Positions 45,684 through 53,444 of a stretch of 61,951 nucleotides of DNA are shown here, in pieces (positions within the stretch are counted from its first letter, which is position 1; every line of letters starts with the position of its first letter). The stretch is from Sphingopyxis soli (GTDB taxonomy: Bacteria > Pseudomonadota > Alphaproteobacteria > Sphingomonadales > Sphingomonadaceae), in NCBI RefSeq assembly GCF_018682675.1, contig NZ_JAFMTR010000070.1, positions 1 through 61,951 of the forward strand. Reading direction: 5' to 3'. Below the pieces are notes generated by a model, which was not told where the DNA came from, did no database searches, and saw nothing but the letters and a program-made list of their open reading frames with translations. The position numbers and the translations under genes were made by a program.

Positions 45684-46264
45684 TACAGATTTTCGGCCTT
45701 CATCGCGAAGATCGTCTGGTGCGGAACGTAAGACGCCATCTTGTCGAGCAGCTCGTCGAGTCCGGCGTCGACGATCATGATCCCGGCATGCGCGGGCCGG
45801 ATGAAGCCGACCTCGACCATCTTGCGGTTGAATGCGATCAGCTCGTTGTAGAAGCCCGCGGCATTGAGCAGGCCGACGGGCTTTGCGTGATAGCCGAGCT
45901 GCGCCCAGCTGATCGCTTCCCACAATTCGTCCATCGTCCCGACCCCGCCGGGGATGGTGAGGAAGCCGTCGCTGAGGTCGGTGAACATCTTCTTGCGCTC
46001 GTGCATCCCCGACACGACGTGGAGTTCGGTGCAGCCGCGGTGCGCAACCTCGGCACCGACGAGCGCTTCGGGGATGATCCCGATCACTTCGCCGCCGGCT
46101 TCGAGCGCGCTGTCGGCGACAGCGCCCATCAGCCCGAGGCGGCCGCCTCCATAGACGACGCCGATCCCGCGCTCGGCCAGCGTGCGGCCGACATGGCGCG
46201 CGGTTTCGATATAGATCGGATCTTCCGGGGTCGCGGACCCGCAATAGACGGCAAGGCGTTTCAT
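45683..46264 (-). CDS. LOG-family protein (TIGR00730 type)
   Basis: A 193-residue Rossmann-fold protein of the LONELY GUY family. The signature PGGVGTMDELWE and GGGRLGLMG are intact. LOG enzymes release free cytokinin bases from cytokinin nucleotides in plants and some bacteria; many bacterial members hydrolyse AMP-like nucleotides or have unknown roles. It lies between crtI and crtB and overlaps crtB by one base, so it is co-translated with the carotenoid gene. Confidence 0.92.
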   Translation of the reverse strand: MKRLAVYCGSATPEDPIYIETARHVGRTLAERGIGVVYGGGRLGLMGAVADSALEAGGEVIGIIPEALVGAEVAHRGCTELHVVSGMHERKKMFTDLSDGFLTIPGGVGTMDELWEAISWAQLGYHAKPVGLLNAAGFYNELIAFNRKMVEVGFIRPAHAGIMIVDAGLDELLDKMASYVPHQTIFAMKAENL

Positions 46265-46285
46265 CGCTTCGTAGCTTTCACAAAT

Positions 46286-46376
46286 TCCGTTTGGGCTGAG
46301 CCTGTCGAAGCCCCGCCCTTTCTCCTGCCGCCTTTGAAGGAAGAACGGCCCTTCGACAAGCGCAGGGCGAACGGAG
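46286..46376. repeat. Dispersed inverted repeat, family A copy 2
   Basis: CCTGTCGAAG (46301-46310) and CTTCGACAAG (46351-46360) form the inner arms, with CCTTTGAAGGAAGAACGG between and GGGCGAACGGA at the outer edge. It matches the copy at 13898-14008 in plan and in about two thirds of the arms. It separates crtI from the LOG gene and makes the only real gap (117 bases) in the crtY-crtI-LOG-crtB-pnuC-kinase series. Confidence 0.8.
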
Positions 46377-46381
46377 GTTTG

Positions 46382-47851
46382 TTATTCGAGCATCAGCGCT
46401 GCCGTCGCCTTCGCGCTCCCCACCACGCCGGGAATGCCGGCGCCCGGATGCGTACCGGCGCCAACGAAATAGAGATTCGGGAGCTTGTCATCGCGATTGT
46501 GGGCGCGGAAATATGCGCTCTGCCACAGCACGGGTTCGAGGCTGAAGGCGCTGCCGAGATGCGCCGACAGGTCGCGGCCGAAATCGGTCGGCGTATAGTG
46601 GAAGCGGGTGACGAGATTGGCGCGAAGGCCGGGCGCGACGCGGCGCTCGACCTCGTCGATGATCGCGTCGGCGAAGCGCTCGCCGAACGCCCCGTCCCAG
46701 TCGGGCTGCGTCTTGCCGAGATGCGCGACGGGGGCCAGCGCGTAGAAGGTCGAATGGCCCGGCGGCGCCATTCCCGGATCGGTGATGCTGGGGTGGTGGA
46801 GGTAGAGCGAGAAATCCTCCGGCACCTTGCCCCCGTAAATGTCGCTCAGCAGCCCCTTGTAGCGCGGGCCGAAGAGGATGCTGTGGTGCGCGATGTCCGG
46901 ATAATCGCCCTTCGCGCCGAAATGAACGACGAACAGCGACGGCGACCAGCGCTTGCGCGACAGGCTCTTTGCGACCTTGGCCCCACGCGGATGATCGAGC
47001 AGGTCCTCGTAGCTGTGCATCAGGTCGCTGTTGCAGGCGATCATGTCGGCGTCGGCGTGCCAACCGCTTTGTGTCGTGACAGAGGTGACGCGGTTCCCTT
47101 TTGTGGCGATCGAGGTTACCGGATCGGCAAGGCGCAATTCGCCGCCGAGCCTCTGAAATAGATCGACCATTCCGCCGACCAGCGCATTGGTTCCGCCGCG
47201 CGCGAACCAGACGCCGCCATCCTTTTCGATCGTGTGGATGAGCGCATAGATGCTGCTGGTCGTCATCGGATTGCCACCGACGAGCAACGTATGGAACGAC
47301 AGCGCCTGCCGCAGCCGCTCGTCGCGAACATAGGAGGAAACGATCGAATAGACGCTGCGCCAGGCCTGATATTTCATCAGCGCGGGGGCGGCGCGGATCA
47401 TCGAGGCGAAATCGAGGAATGCGACCGCGCCGAGCTTCACATAGCCCTGTTCGTACACGCCCTTCGAATAATCGAGGAAGCGGTCGTAACCAGCGATGTC
47501 GGCGTGGTTGAGCTTCGCGATCTCGGCGCGGAGCGCGGCCTCGTCGTTCGAATAGTCGAAGTTGGCGCCGTCGGGCCAGTTGAGGCGATAGAAGGGCGTG
47601 ACGGGGACGAGATCGACGTCGGCCGCCATGTCCTGCCCGCTGAGCGCCCACAATTCCCGCAGGCACGGCGGATCGGTGATCACCGTCGGCCCGGCGTCGA
47701 AGGTGAAGCCGTCGCGTTTCCAGTGGTAGGCGCGCCCGCCGGGCTTGTCGCGCGCCTCGACGATAGTCGTCGCGACGCCCGCCGACTGCAGCCTGATCGC
47801 AAGCGCCAGCCCGCCGAATCCTGCGCCGATGACAATTGCGGTGCGAGTCAT
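46382..47851 (-). CDS. crtI: Phytoene desaturase
   Basis: A 489-residue FAD-dependent desaturase that converts phytoene to lycopene. The N-terminal dinucleotide-binding motif is VIGAGFGGLALAIRL with EARDKPGGRAYHW following; FDAGPTVITDP and the C-terminal FVGAGTHPGAGIPGVVGSAK are characteristic. ATG 47851 overlaps the crtY stop by 4 bases. Length and motifs are normal. Confidence 0.97.
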   Translation of the reverse strand: MTRTAIVIGAGFGGLALAIRLQSAGVATTIVEARDKPGGRAYHWKRDGFTFDAGPTVITDPPCLRELWALSGQDMAADVDLVPVTPFYRLNWPDGANFDYSNDEAALRAEIAKLNHADIAGYDRFLDYSKGVYEQGYVKLGAVAFLDFASMIRAAPALMKYQAWRSVYSIVSSYVRDERLRQALSFHTLLVGGNPMTTSSIYALIHTIEKDGGVWFARGGTNALVGGMVDLFQRLGGELRLADPVTSIATKGNRVTSVTTQSGWHADADMIACNSDLMHSYEDLLDHPRGAKVAKSLSRKRWSPSLFVVHFGAKGDYPDIAHHSILFGPRYKGLLSDIYGGKVPEDFSLYLHHPSITDPGMAPPGHSTFYALAPVAHLGKTQPDWDGAFGERFADAIIDEVERRVAPGLRANLVTRFHYTPTDFGRDLSAHLGSAFSLEPVLWQSAYFRAHNRDDKLPNLYFVGAGTHPGAGIPGVVGSAKATAALMLE

Positions 47852-49005
47852 TTCCAGTCCAGTTTCGAAAGCGCCGCAAGCGCGCGGCTTACAGGTACGG
47901 GGGGTCTTCCCGAAAGGATGCGCAATTTGTCGGCAGCGTTCGACCGGCCGGCATAGAAGCGCGCGATCAGACCGGGAGCAAGTCCATAGAAACGCTGGAA
48001 GATCCGGTAGCGTTCGCCCGGGTCGGCGGCGCGGAACAGCATCGCCCCGAGCATGCGGTAGAAGCGCTGGCGGCGCCATGACGCGGCGGCGCGCTCGCGC
48101 AGCCGCGCGCCGAGATCGCCGCGATCGACCAGCGTCGGCAGCGCCGCGGCCGTGCGCACGGCGTCGGGCAGCGAATAGCCCGTCAGCGCATGAAACACCC
48201 CGGCGCGCACGCCGATCCGCGCCGTGCGGTCGATCGCGGGCCACAACCGGCCGAAATCGTCGGCGACGACGACGGGCAGCACCCCGGTTTCCTCGCGCGT
48301 CACCGCCGTCACATTCCATTGCCGCCGCGCCGCATAGGTGGCGATGCGGCCGCGCAGCGCTGCCAGATCGAGGTCGGGCGTGTCGCTGTAATAGGTGTCC
48401 TCGACAAAGATCGTCTCGGCATCGAAGGGCAGCAGATAGACGAAGCGATAGCCGTCGAGCTGCTCGACCGTCGCGTCCATCACCACCGGCCGTTCGATGC
48501 CATGCCCGCCCTCGACGCGCAGCGCCTGTCCGACGAATTTCTGCCAGCCGCAGTCGCGCACCGCGGTCTTGCCGATACCGCGGGCGTCGATCACCTGCTT
48601 TGCCGACAGTCGGCCGCCGCGCGCCAGCAGCACATGGTCGGGCGCGACATGCTTGGCGCGGTCGGCGATGATCCGGCCGGTCGGCAGCGCGGCCGTCACG
48701 GCGTCGGCCAGCGCTTCGCCGGTGATGCTCTTATAGCCCATCGGCACGCGCCGCTGGCGCTCCGGAAAGACGACGTCATAACTGTCCCAATGATATTGCA
48801 CGAGCGGCGCAACGAGCCAGCGGTCGCGCCTCGCAATGTCGCTGTCGAAAAAGGACCAGATATGATTGCCGCCGATGGCGCCCGGTTCGATCAGCCGCAC
48901 GTCGAGGGCGGGGCATTTCTCGGCGAGCGCGAGCGCCGCAAGCCCGCCGGCCAGCCCGCCGCCGACGATGGCTATGTCGCAGGAATCGCTGTTGGCCGCT
49001 GGCAT
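47848..49005 (-). CDS. crtY: Lycopene beta-cyclase
   Basis: A 385-residue flavoprotein that closes both ends of lycopene to give beta-carotene. It opens with a nucleotide-binding motif (DIAIVGGGLAGGLAALALAE). FVYLLPFDAETIFVEDTYYSD and IGVRAGVFHALTGYSLPDAVRTA are CrtY hallmarks (read along the protein). It heads the crt gene series; its promoter must lie in the 91 bases before the divergent hydroxylase gene. Confidence 0.95.
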   Translation of the reverse strand: MPAANSDSCDIAIVGGGLAGGLAALALAEKCPALDVRLIEPGAIGGNHIWSFFDSDIARRDRWLVAPLVQYHWDSYDVVFPERQRRVPMGYKSITGEALADAVTAALPTGRIIADRAKHVAPDHVLLARGGRLSAKQVIDARGIGKTAVRDCGWQKFVGQALRVEGGHGIERPVVMDATVEQLDGYRFVYLLPFDAETIFVEDTYYSDTPDLDLAALRGRIATYAARRQWNVTAVTREETGVLPVVVADDFGRLWPAIDRTARIGVRAGVFHALTGYSLPDAVRTAAALPTLVDRGDLGARLRERAAASWRRQRFYRMLGAMLFRAADPGERYRIFQRFYGLAPGLIARFYAGRSNAADKLRILSGRPPVPVSRALAALSKLDWK

Positions 49006-49096
49006 GGAGGTTGCCTAGCGAAGCGATGGGCGCGGGGGAAGCGACGATATTTCATGCGACGATGACAAAGCCGCTCTCATCCGGCAGAAACAGGCT

Positions 49097-49858
49097 GTGA
49101 CCGATACCGTCGCCGCCATCCTGCTCTCCGCCCTCGCCATGACGGCGATCGTCGGCGTGCGCTATCTGATCAGCAGCGGTGGCTTTGCGTTCGCGACGCG
49201 GATCAGGCATCCTGGCCTGTATCGCGGGCTGGAGCTGCAGATGAAGCGCGAGATCGGCTGGAGCCTTGCGAGCGCCGCCATCTATGGCGTGCCTGCGGGA
49301 ATCGTCGCCTGGGGATGGCAGGCGCATGGCTGGACGCGTATCTATACCGACGTCGATGCCTTCCCCCTCTGGTATCTGCCGGTCAGCCTGTTCCTCTATC
49401 TGCTGATCCACGACACATGGTTTTACTGGACGCACCGCTGGATGCACCAGCCGCGCTGGTTCCGTATCGCCCATGCCGTGCATCATCAGAGCCGCCCGCC
49501 GACCGCATGGGCGGCGATGAGCTTTCACCCGGTCGAGGCGATCACCGGCGCGGTGGTGATCCCGGCGCTCGTCTTCCTCATTCCCGTCCATGTCGCGGTG
49601 CTGGGGCTGGTGCTGACTGTCATGACCGTGATGGGCGTCGGCAATCATATGGGATGGGAGATGTTCCCGCGAGCACTCGTTCATGGACCGGCAGGGCGCT
49701 GGCTGATAACCGCGACGCATCACGAGGCGCATCACGCGGCCTATCGGGGGAATTATGGGCTGTATTTCCGTTTCTGGGACAAGGCGTGCGGGACGGATAT
49801 CGGGCTTGGCTCTTTTGCCGCTGCTGCTGACCGCCGCGAGCGCGCCGCCGACGGTTGA
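49097..49858 (+). CDS. Fatty acid hydroxylase / sterol desaturase superfamily protein
   Basis: A 253-residue membrane di-iron enzyme with four or so helices and the superfamily's histidine boxes: THRWMH, HAVHH and HHEAHH. It is longer than typical CrtZ beta-carotene hydroxylases (about 160-175 residues) and lies closer to the sterol desaturase group. Position next to crtY suggests oxidation of a carotenoid or membrane lipid, but that is inference. Start is GTG 49097. Its last 104 bases overlap the start of the DUF2141 gene in another frame. Confidence 0.88.
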   Translation: MTDTVAAILLSALAMTAIVGVRYLISSGGFAFATRIRHPGLYRGLELQMKREIGWSLASAAIYGVPAGIVAWGWQAHGWTRIYTDVDAFPLWYLPVSLFLYLLIHDTWFYWTHRWMHQPRWFRIAHAVHHQSRPPTAWAAMSFHPVEAITGAVVIPALVFLIPVHVAVLGLVLTVMTVMGVGNHMGWEMFPRALVHGPAGRWLITATHHEAHHAAYRGNYGLYFRFWDKACGTDIGLGSFAAAADRRERAADG

Positions 49859-50213
49859 GGTCGGCATCACCGGCCTGCGCAACGACAAGGGCCAGATTCT
49901 CGTCTGCCTGACCACCAACCCCAAGGCTTTCCCCGATTGCAGCAAGGACAAGGCCTCGGTACGGATGGCCGTCAAGGCGGTCGACGCCGGCAATTTCCTG
50001 ATCCACGCGCCCGCCGACGGCACCTATGCGCTCGCCGTGGTGCATGATGAAAATGCCAACAACAAGATGGATATGGCGCTGTTCCTGCCGAAGGAAGGCT
50101 TCGGCTTTTCGCGCAACCCTTCGATCGGCATGGGACCCCCGAGCTTCAAGTCGGCGAGCTTCGCGGTGACGGGCGACATGCGCCAGTCGATCCGGATGAA
50201 ATATATGTTGTAG
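49755..50213 (+). CDS. DUF2141 family exported protein
   Basis: A 152-residue exported protein. Signal peptide MGCISVSGTRRAGRISGLAL and following hydrophobic stretch, cleavage near AASA. The mature part is the DUF2141 beta-sandwich: VGITGLRNDKGQILVCL, ADGTYALAVVHDENANNKMD and GFGFSRNPSIGMGPPSFKSA (read along the protein). Function unknown. ATG 49755 has GGGGGA about 5 bases upstream and lies 104 bases inside the hydroxylase gene; TTG 49806 is an alternative that still overlaps. It is therefore expected to be co-translated with the hydroxylase. Confidence 0.85.
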   Translation: MGCISVSGTRRAGRISGLALLPLLLTAASAPPTVEVGITGLRNDKGQILVCLTTNPKAFPDCSKDKASVRMAVKAVDAGNFLIHAPADGTYALAVVHDENANNKMDMALFLPKEGFGFSRNPSIGMGPPSFKSASFAVTGDMRQSIRMKYML

Positions 50214-50314
50214 GCGCAGCGTGGCGAGCGATGACGCCTCGCTCGGGATTTTTCCTGTTTCCCGCGAAGGCACGAAGGCGCAAAGACGTGGACGGAAAAA
50301 GGGGAACCCTATCG

Positions 50315-52453
50315 ATGCGCAAACCCGCCTTTCTCGGCGCCAGCCTTCTCATTCTGGCCGTTCAGCCCGCCTTCGCCCGGCAAGCTCCTGCCCCCGAAAC
50401 AATTGCGGAAGCCGAAACCGCTTCTGCCGAGGCCTCCGCAGCGGGCAGCGCGCGACAGGGGCCCGAACGCCGCTTTACCGGCGCTGACCTTTTCGACCTC
50501 GCCATCGCGTCCGATCCGCAGATCAGCCCTGACGGCCGCCGCATCGCCTATGTCCGGCGCCAGAACGACATCATGACCGACCGCGCGGTCAACTCGGTCT
50601 GGCTGATCGATACGACGACCGGCGAGGAAACGCCGTTGGGCGCCAACGAGGGCGCAACCTTCGCGCCGCGCTGGTCGCCCGACGGCAGACGCCTCGCCTA
50701 TGTCTCGACCGCGGGCGGCTCGGCGCAACTTTGGGTGCGCTGGATGACCGGCGGCGAGACCGTGCGCCTCACCGGCCTGCCGACCTCGCCCTCCTCGCTC
50801 GCCTGGTCCCCCGACGGCCGATCGATCGCCTATACGATGCTGGTCACGGACGATGGGCCGAGCTTCGGCAGCGCGCCGAAGAACAAGCCGGAGGGCGCCA
50901 AATGGGCCGAACCGCTCGAGGTCCACGACCTGCTGGCCTTCAAGGCCGACGGCGAGGGATTCGTCGAGCCCGGTTTCGAGAAGATCTTCGTCGTTCCCGC
51001 GACCGGCGGTTCGCCGCGCCAGCTGACGTTCGGCCCCTATCACGACACCGGCCCCCTGAGCTGGTCGCGCGACGGCCGCACGCTCTATTTCAGCGCGAAC
51101 CGCAAGCCCGATTGGGAGCGCGACCCGGTCGAGAGCGAAGTCCATGCGCTCGACGTCGCAAGCGGGTCGGTGACCGCGCTCACCGACCGCAACGGTCCCG
51201 ATGCGAATCCGCTCGTCTCGCCCGACGGCTCGAAAATCGCCTATCTCGGCTTCGACGACAAGCGGCGCGCTTACGAGAACACCCAGCTCTATGTCATGAG
51301 CCGCGACGGATCGGCCAAGCACAGCCTGACCGCAAACTGGGATTACAGCGTCGATGCGATCCAGTGGGCCGCCGACGGCAAATCGGTTTACGCACAATAT
51401 GACGATCATGGCGAAACCAAGGTCGCGCGCATCGGTCTCGACGGCTCGGCACGCACCGCCGCGACCGGCCTTTCCGGCGGCGGGCTCGACCGGCCCTATA
51501 CCGGCGGCAGTTTCAGCGTCTCCGACGGCGGCGCGATCGCCTTCACCGGCGGCACCGCGCAACGCCCCGCCGAGGTGCAGCTCGCGCGCGGGGGGAGTGC
51601 ACGCATCCTGACCGACCTCAACCGAAGCCTGCGCGAGGTGAAATCGCTCGGCGCGGTGCGCAAGATCACCGCCGTCTCAAGCCACGACGGCAAGACGATC
51701 GAGGGCTGGCTGACCCTGCCGCCCGGCTATCGCGAGGGACAGCGCGTGCCGCTGATCCTCGAAATCCACGGCGGACCCTTCGCGGCCTATGGCGGTCATT
51801 TTTCGACCGACAACCAGCTTTACGCCGCCGCTGGCTATGCCGTCCTCTCGGCCAACCCGCGCGGTTCGACCAGCTACGGCGCGGCCTTCGCGAACGAGAT
51901 CGACAAGGCCTACCCGGGCAACGATTATTTCGACCTCATCAGCATCGTCGATCGCGCGATCGAACTCGGCATCGCCGACCCGCAAGCACTCTTCGTCACC
52001 GGCGGTTCGGGCGGCGGCGTGCTGACCAGCTGGATCGTCGGCAAGACCGACCGTTTCAAGGCGGCGGTCGCGCAAAAGCCGGTGATCAACTGGACGTCGC
52101 AGGCGCTTACCGCCGACGGCCCCGGCTTCTTCGGCCCCTATTGGCTGGGCGCCGAGCCGTGGGAAAAGCCCGACCTCTACTGGTCGCTTTCGCCGCTGTC
52201 GCTCGTCGGCAATGTGAAGACCCCGACCTTGGTCATCGTCGGCGCCGAGGATTATCGCACCCCGGTCAGCGAGTCAGAGCAATATTATACCGCGCTCCGC
52301 CTGCGCGGTGTGCCGACCGCGCTGATCAAGGTGCCCGGCGCCAGCCACGGCGGGATCGCCGCGCGCCCGTCGCAGTCGGCCGCGAAAGCCTCGGCGATCC
52401 TCGCCTGGTTCGAGAAGTACAAGAAGGGCTGGTCGCCGCCGGCGGACGACTGA
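50315..52453 (+). CDS. S9 family prolyl oligopeptidase-like peptidase
   Basis: A 712-residue exported serine peptidase. Signal peptide MRKPAFLGASLLILAVQPAFA. The N-terminal half is a beta-propeller with TolB-like repeats (ISPDGRRIAYVRRQ, WSPDGRRLAYVS, WSPDGRSIAYTM). The C-terminal alpha/beta-hydrolase domain has the Ser in GGSGGG, an Asp in GAEDYRTPVSE and the His in GASHGGIAARP. Such enzymes release dipeptides or oligopeptides in the periplasm. ATG 50315 is chosen because it starts the signal peptide and has AAGGGG upstream; the frame is open back to 50231. Confidence 0.93.
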   Translation: MRKPAFLGASLLILAVQPAFARQAPAPETIAEAETASAEASAAGSARQGPERRFTGADLFDLAIASDPQISPDGRRIAYVRRQNDIMTDRAVNSVWLIDTTTGEETPLGANEGATFAPRWSPDGRRLAYVSTAGGSAQLWVRWMTGGETVRLTGLPTSPSSLAWSPDGRSIAYTMLVTDDGPSFGSAPKNKPEGAKWAEPLEVHDLLAFKADGEGFVEPGFEKIFVVPATGGSPRQLTFGPYHDTGPLSWSRDGRTLYFSANRKPDWERDPVESEVHALDVASGSVTALTDRNGPDANPLVSPDGSKIAYLGFDDKRRAYENTQLYVMSRDGSAKHSLTANWDYSVDAIQWAADGKSVYAQYDDHGETKVARIGLDGSARTAATGLSGGGLDRPYTGGSFSVSDGGAIAFTGGTAQRPAEVQLARGGSARILTDLNRSLREVKSLGAVRKITAVSSHDGKTIEGWLTLPPGYREGQRVPLILEIHGGPFAAYGGHFSTDNQLYAAAGYAVLSANPRGSTSYGAAFANEIDKAYPGNDYFDLISIVDRAIELGIADPQALFVTGGSGGGVLTSWIVGKTDRFKAAVAQKPVINWTSQALTADGPGFFGPYWLGAEPWEKPDLYWSLSPLSLVGNVKTPTLVIVGAEDYRTPVSESEQYYTALRLRGVPTALIKVPGASHGGIAARPSQSAAKASAILAWFEKYKKGWSPPADD

Positions 52454-52521
52454 CCCGGCCTCGCAAGCCCGCCATCACATAGGCACAGCCCGATCCGGCA
52501 TCGGATTCCGGAAAAAGACAA

Positions 52522-52543
52522 GCGCCGCCGACACCGGCGGCGC
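52522..52543. other. GC hairpin downstream of the S9 peptidase gene
   Basis: GCGCCGCC-GACACC-GGCGGCGC, a perfect 8-bp stem 68 bases after the S9 stop. An A-run lies on its left, so it would terminate only minus-strand transcription. The surrounding 52454-52576 carries no recognisable gene. Confidence 0.45.
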
Positions 52544-52576
52544 GAGTATGCAGGCGCAGCTCCGCAGCGCACTGCC

Positions 52577-52735
52577 GTGCAGGCCGCGCAAAAGGCCAAC
52601 CAGAATCAGTATTTCCTCTCGGTGATCAGCGCGCTGTTCGTCCCGCGATGCTCCTCACCGGTTACCTTGGGATGAACACCCGCGGGCCGCCCCTCGCGCA
52701 TACCGAGGCCGGAACCTTCGTAGCGGCGAAGGCCT
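52577..52735 (+). pseudogene. Remnant of a CorA/ZntB-family metal transporter
   Basis: Two short reading frames line up with the conserved end of CorA-type transporters. From 52577 the frame reads KANQNQYFLSVISALFVP, the first membrane helix region. The frame then breaks, and from 52648 it continues as MLLTGYLGMNTRGPPLAHTE and GTFVA, which contains the family signature Gly-Met-Asn. A single missing base at about 52645 accounts for the shift. The second helix and the N-terminal domain are gone, so only a fragment survives. The 477-base gap 52454-52930 is otherwise explained by this remnant and the ohr promoter. Confidence 0.62.
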
Positions 52736-52820
52736 CTTCGACGGCAACTTGGCCGCTTAATCGCCGCCGCCCCCTGAATTTCTTCTGCAATAATTCAAAG
52801 ATTTATACGCGACATCCTGT

Positions 52821-52845
52821 TAAATCGTACGCGATTTAATCGCGT
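52821..52845. promoter_or_regulatory. Overlapping palindromes upstream of ohr (candidate OhrR operator)
   Basis: TAAATCG-TACG-CGATTTA (52821-52838) and ACGCGATT-T-AATCGCGT (52829-52845, perfect 17-bp palindrome) overlap by 10 bases. They end 4 bases before the -35 box of the ohr promoter. The AT-rich palindrome type and the position fit a MarR-family repressor such as OhrR, whose gene is next to ohr, but the match to a published consensus was not checked. Confidence 0.6.
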
Positions 52846-52849
52846 CCTA

Positions 52850-52878
52850 TTGACTATCGGCCGCGACTCGCGTATTTA
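52850..52878 (+). promoter_or_regulatory. Sigma-70-type promoter of ohr
   Basis: TTGACT (52850-52855), a 17-base spacer and TATTTA (52873-52878) form a well-spaced housekeeping promoter. The start codon of ohr lies 52 bases after the -10 box. It is flanked on both sides by inverted repeats. Confidence 0.7.
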
Positions 52879-52879
52879 C

Positions 52880-52906
52880 ATCGTATCCGATCTAAACGGA
52901 TACGAT
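52880..52906. promoter_or_regulatory. 27-bp inverted repeat at the ohr transcription start
   Basis: ATCGTATCCG and CGGATACGAT are perfect 10-bp arms separated by 7 bases (ATCTAAA). The repeat begins 1 base after the -10 box and so covers the expected transcription start. A repressor bound here would block initiation. It is the second candidate OhrR site and a longer one than the upstream palindromes. Confidence 0.65.
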
Positions 52907-52930
52907 CTTAATCCCGAAAGGAATTCTGAA

Positions 52931-53341
52931 ATGGCTGACAAGATTCTCTTCACCGGCACCACGCACGTCAAAGGCGGCGCCGAAGGCTATGCACGCAGCA
53001 CCAACGGCTTGCTCGACATCCAGCTTCCCGAACCGCACCCCGCCGCTGAAAATCTCTTCGCCGCCGCCTGGTCGGCGTGCTTTCTCGGCGCACTCGGCCT
53101 CGCCGCCCAGCAGAAAAAGGTCGCGCTGCCGGTGACGCCGGAGATCGACACGACGATCGACCTGCTTCACAAGGACGGCGGTTTCGTCCTTCGCGCCCGC
53201 CTCGACGTGCAGGTTCCGGGTATCGACCGCGCGGTCGCGCAGGAGTTGATCGAAGCCGCGCACGCGATCTGCCCCTATTCGAAGGCGGTCGCCGGCAACA
53301 TCGACATCGAACTGACCCTGGCAGAGCCCGCTCTCGCCTGA
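52931..53341 (+). CDS. ohr: Organic hydroperoxide resistance protein
   Basis: A 136-residue thiol peroxidase that reduces organic hydroperoxides. Both catalytic cysteines are in place: WSACFLGALG and HAICPYSKAV, and the conserved N-terminal region KGGAEGYARSTNGLLDIQLP is present. ATG 52931 has AAAGGA 8 bases upstream; the frame is open back to 52850 but that part is promoter. It is followed by a strong hairpin and then ohrR. Confidence 0.95.
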   Translation: MADKILFTGTTHVKGGAEGYARSTNGLLDIQLPEPHPAAENLFAAAWSACFLGALGLAAQQKKVALPVTPEIDTTIDLLHKDGGFVLRARLDVQVPGIDRAVAQELIEAAHAICPYSKAVAGNIDIELTLAEPALA

Positions 53342-53397
53342 CCCGGTTGCCGGGCGGCGCTGTCCCCTCCCCAGCGCCGCCCGGTTGGCAATCGGGT
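53342..53397. terminator. Strong hairpin between ohr and ohrR
   Basis: CCGGGCGGCGCTG (53350-53362) and CAGCGCCGCCCGG (53372-53384) are perfect 13-bp arms with a 9-base loop. Outer partial pairing (ACCCG / CGGGT, TTGCC / GGCAA) extends the stem with small bulges. No T-run follows. It could reduce read-through from ohr into ohrR and stabilise the ohr mRNA end. Confidence 0.65.
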
Positions 53398-53444
53398 CTT
53401 GCGATCTTATCGTGTCCGACCGAACAGCCTTGGAGAGGACCATC

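Noticed and set aside
45684..46244. Extension of the crtB frame over the LOG gene as a fusion protein
   Set aside because: The extra part has no motifs, is in a different frame from LOG, and the ATG at 45683 overlaps the LOG stop in a normal coupling.
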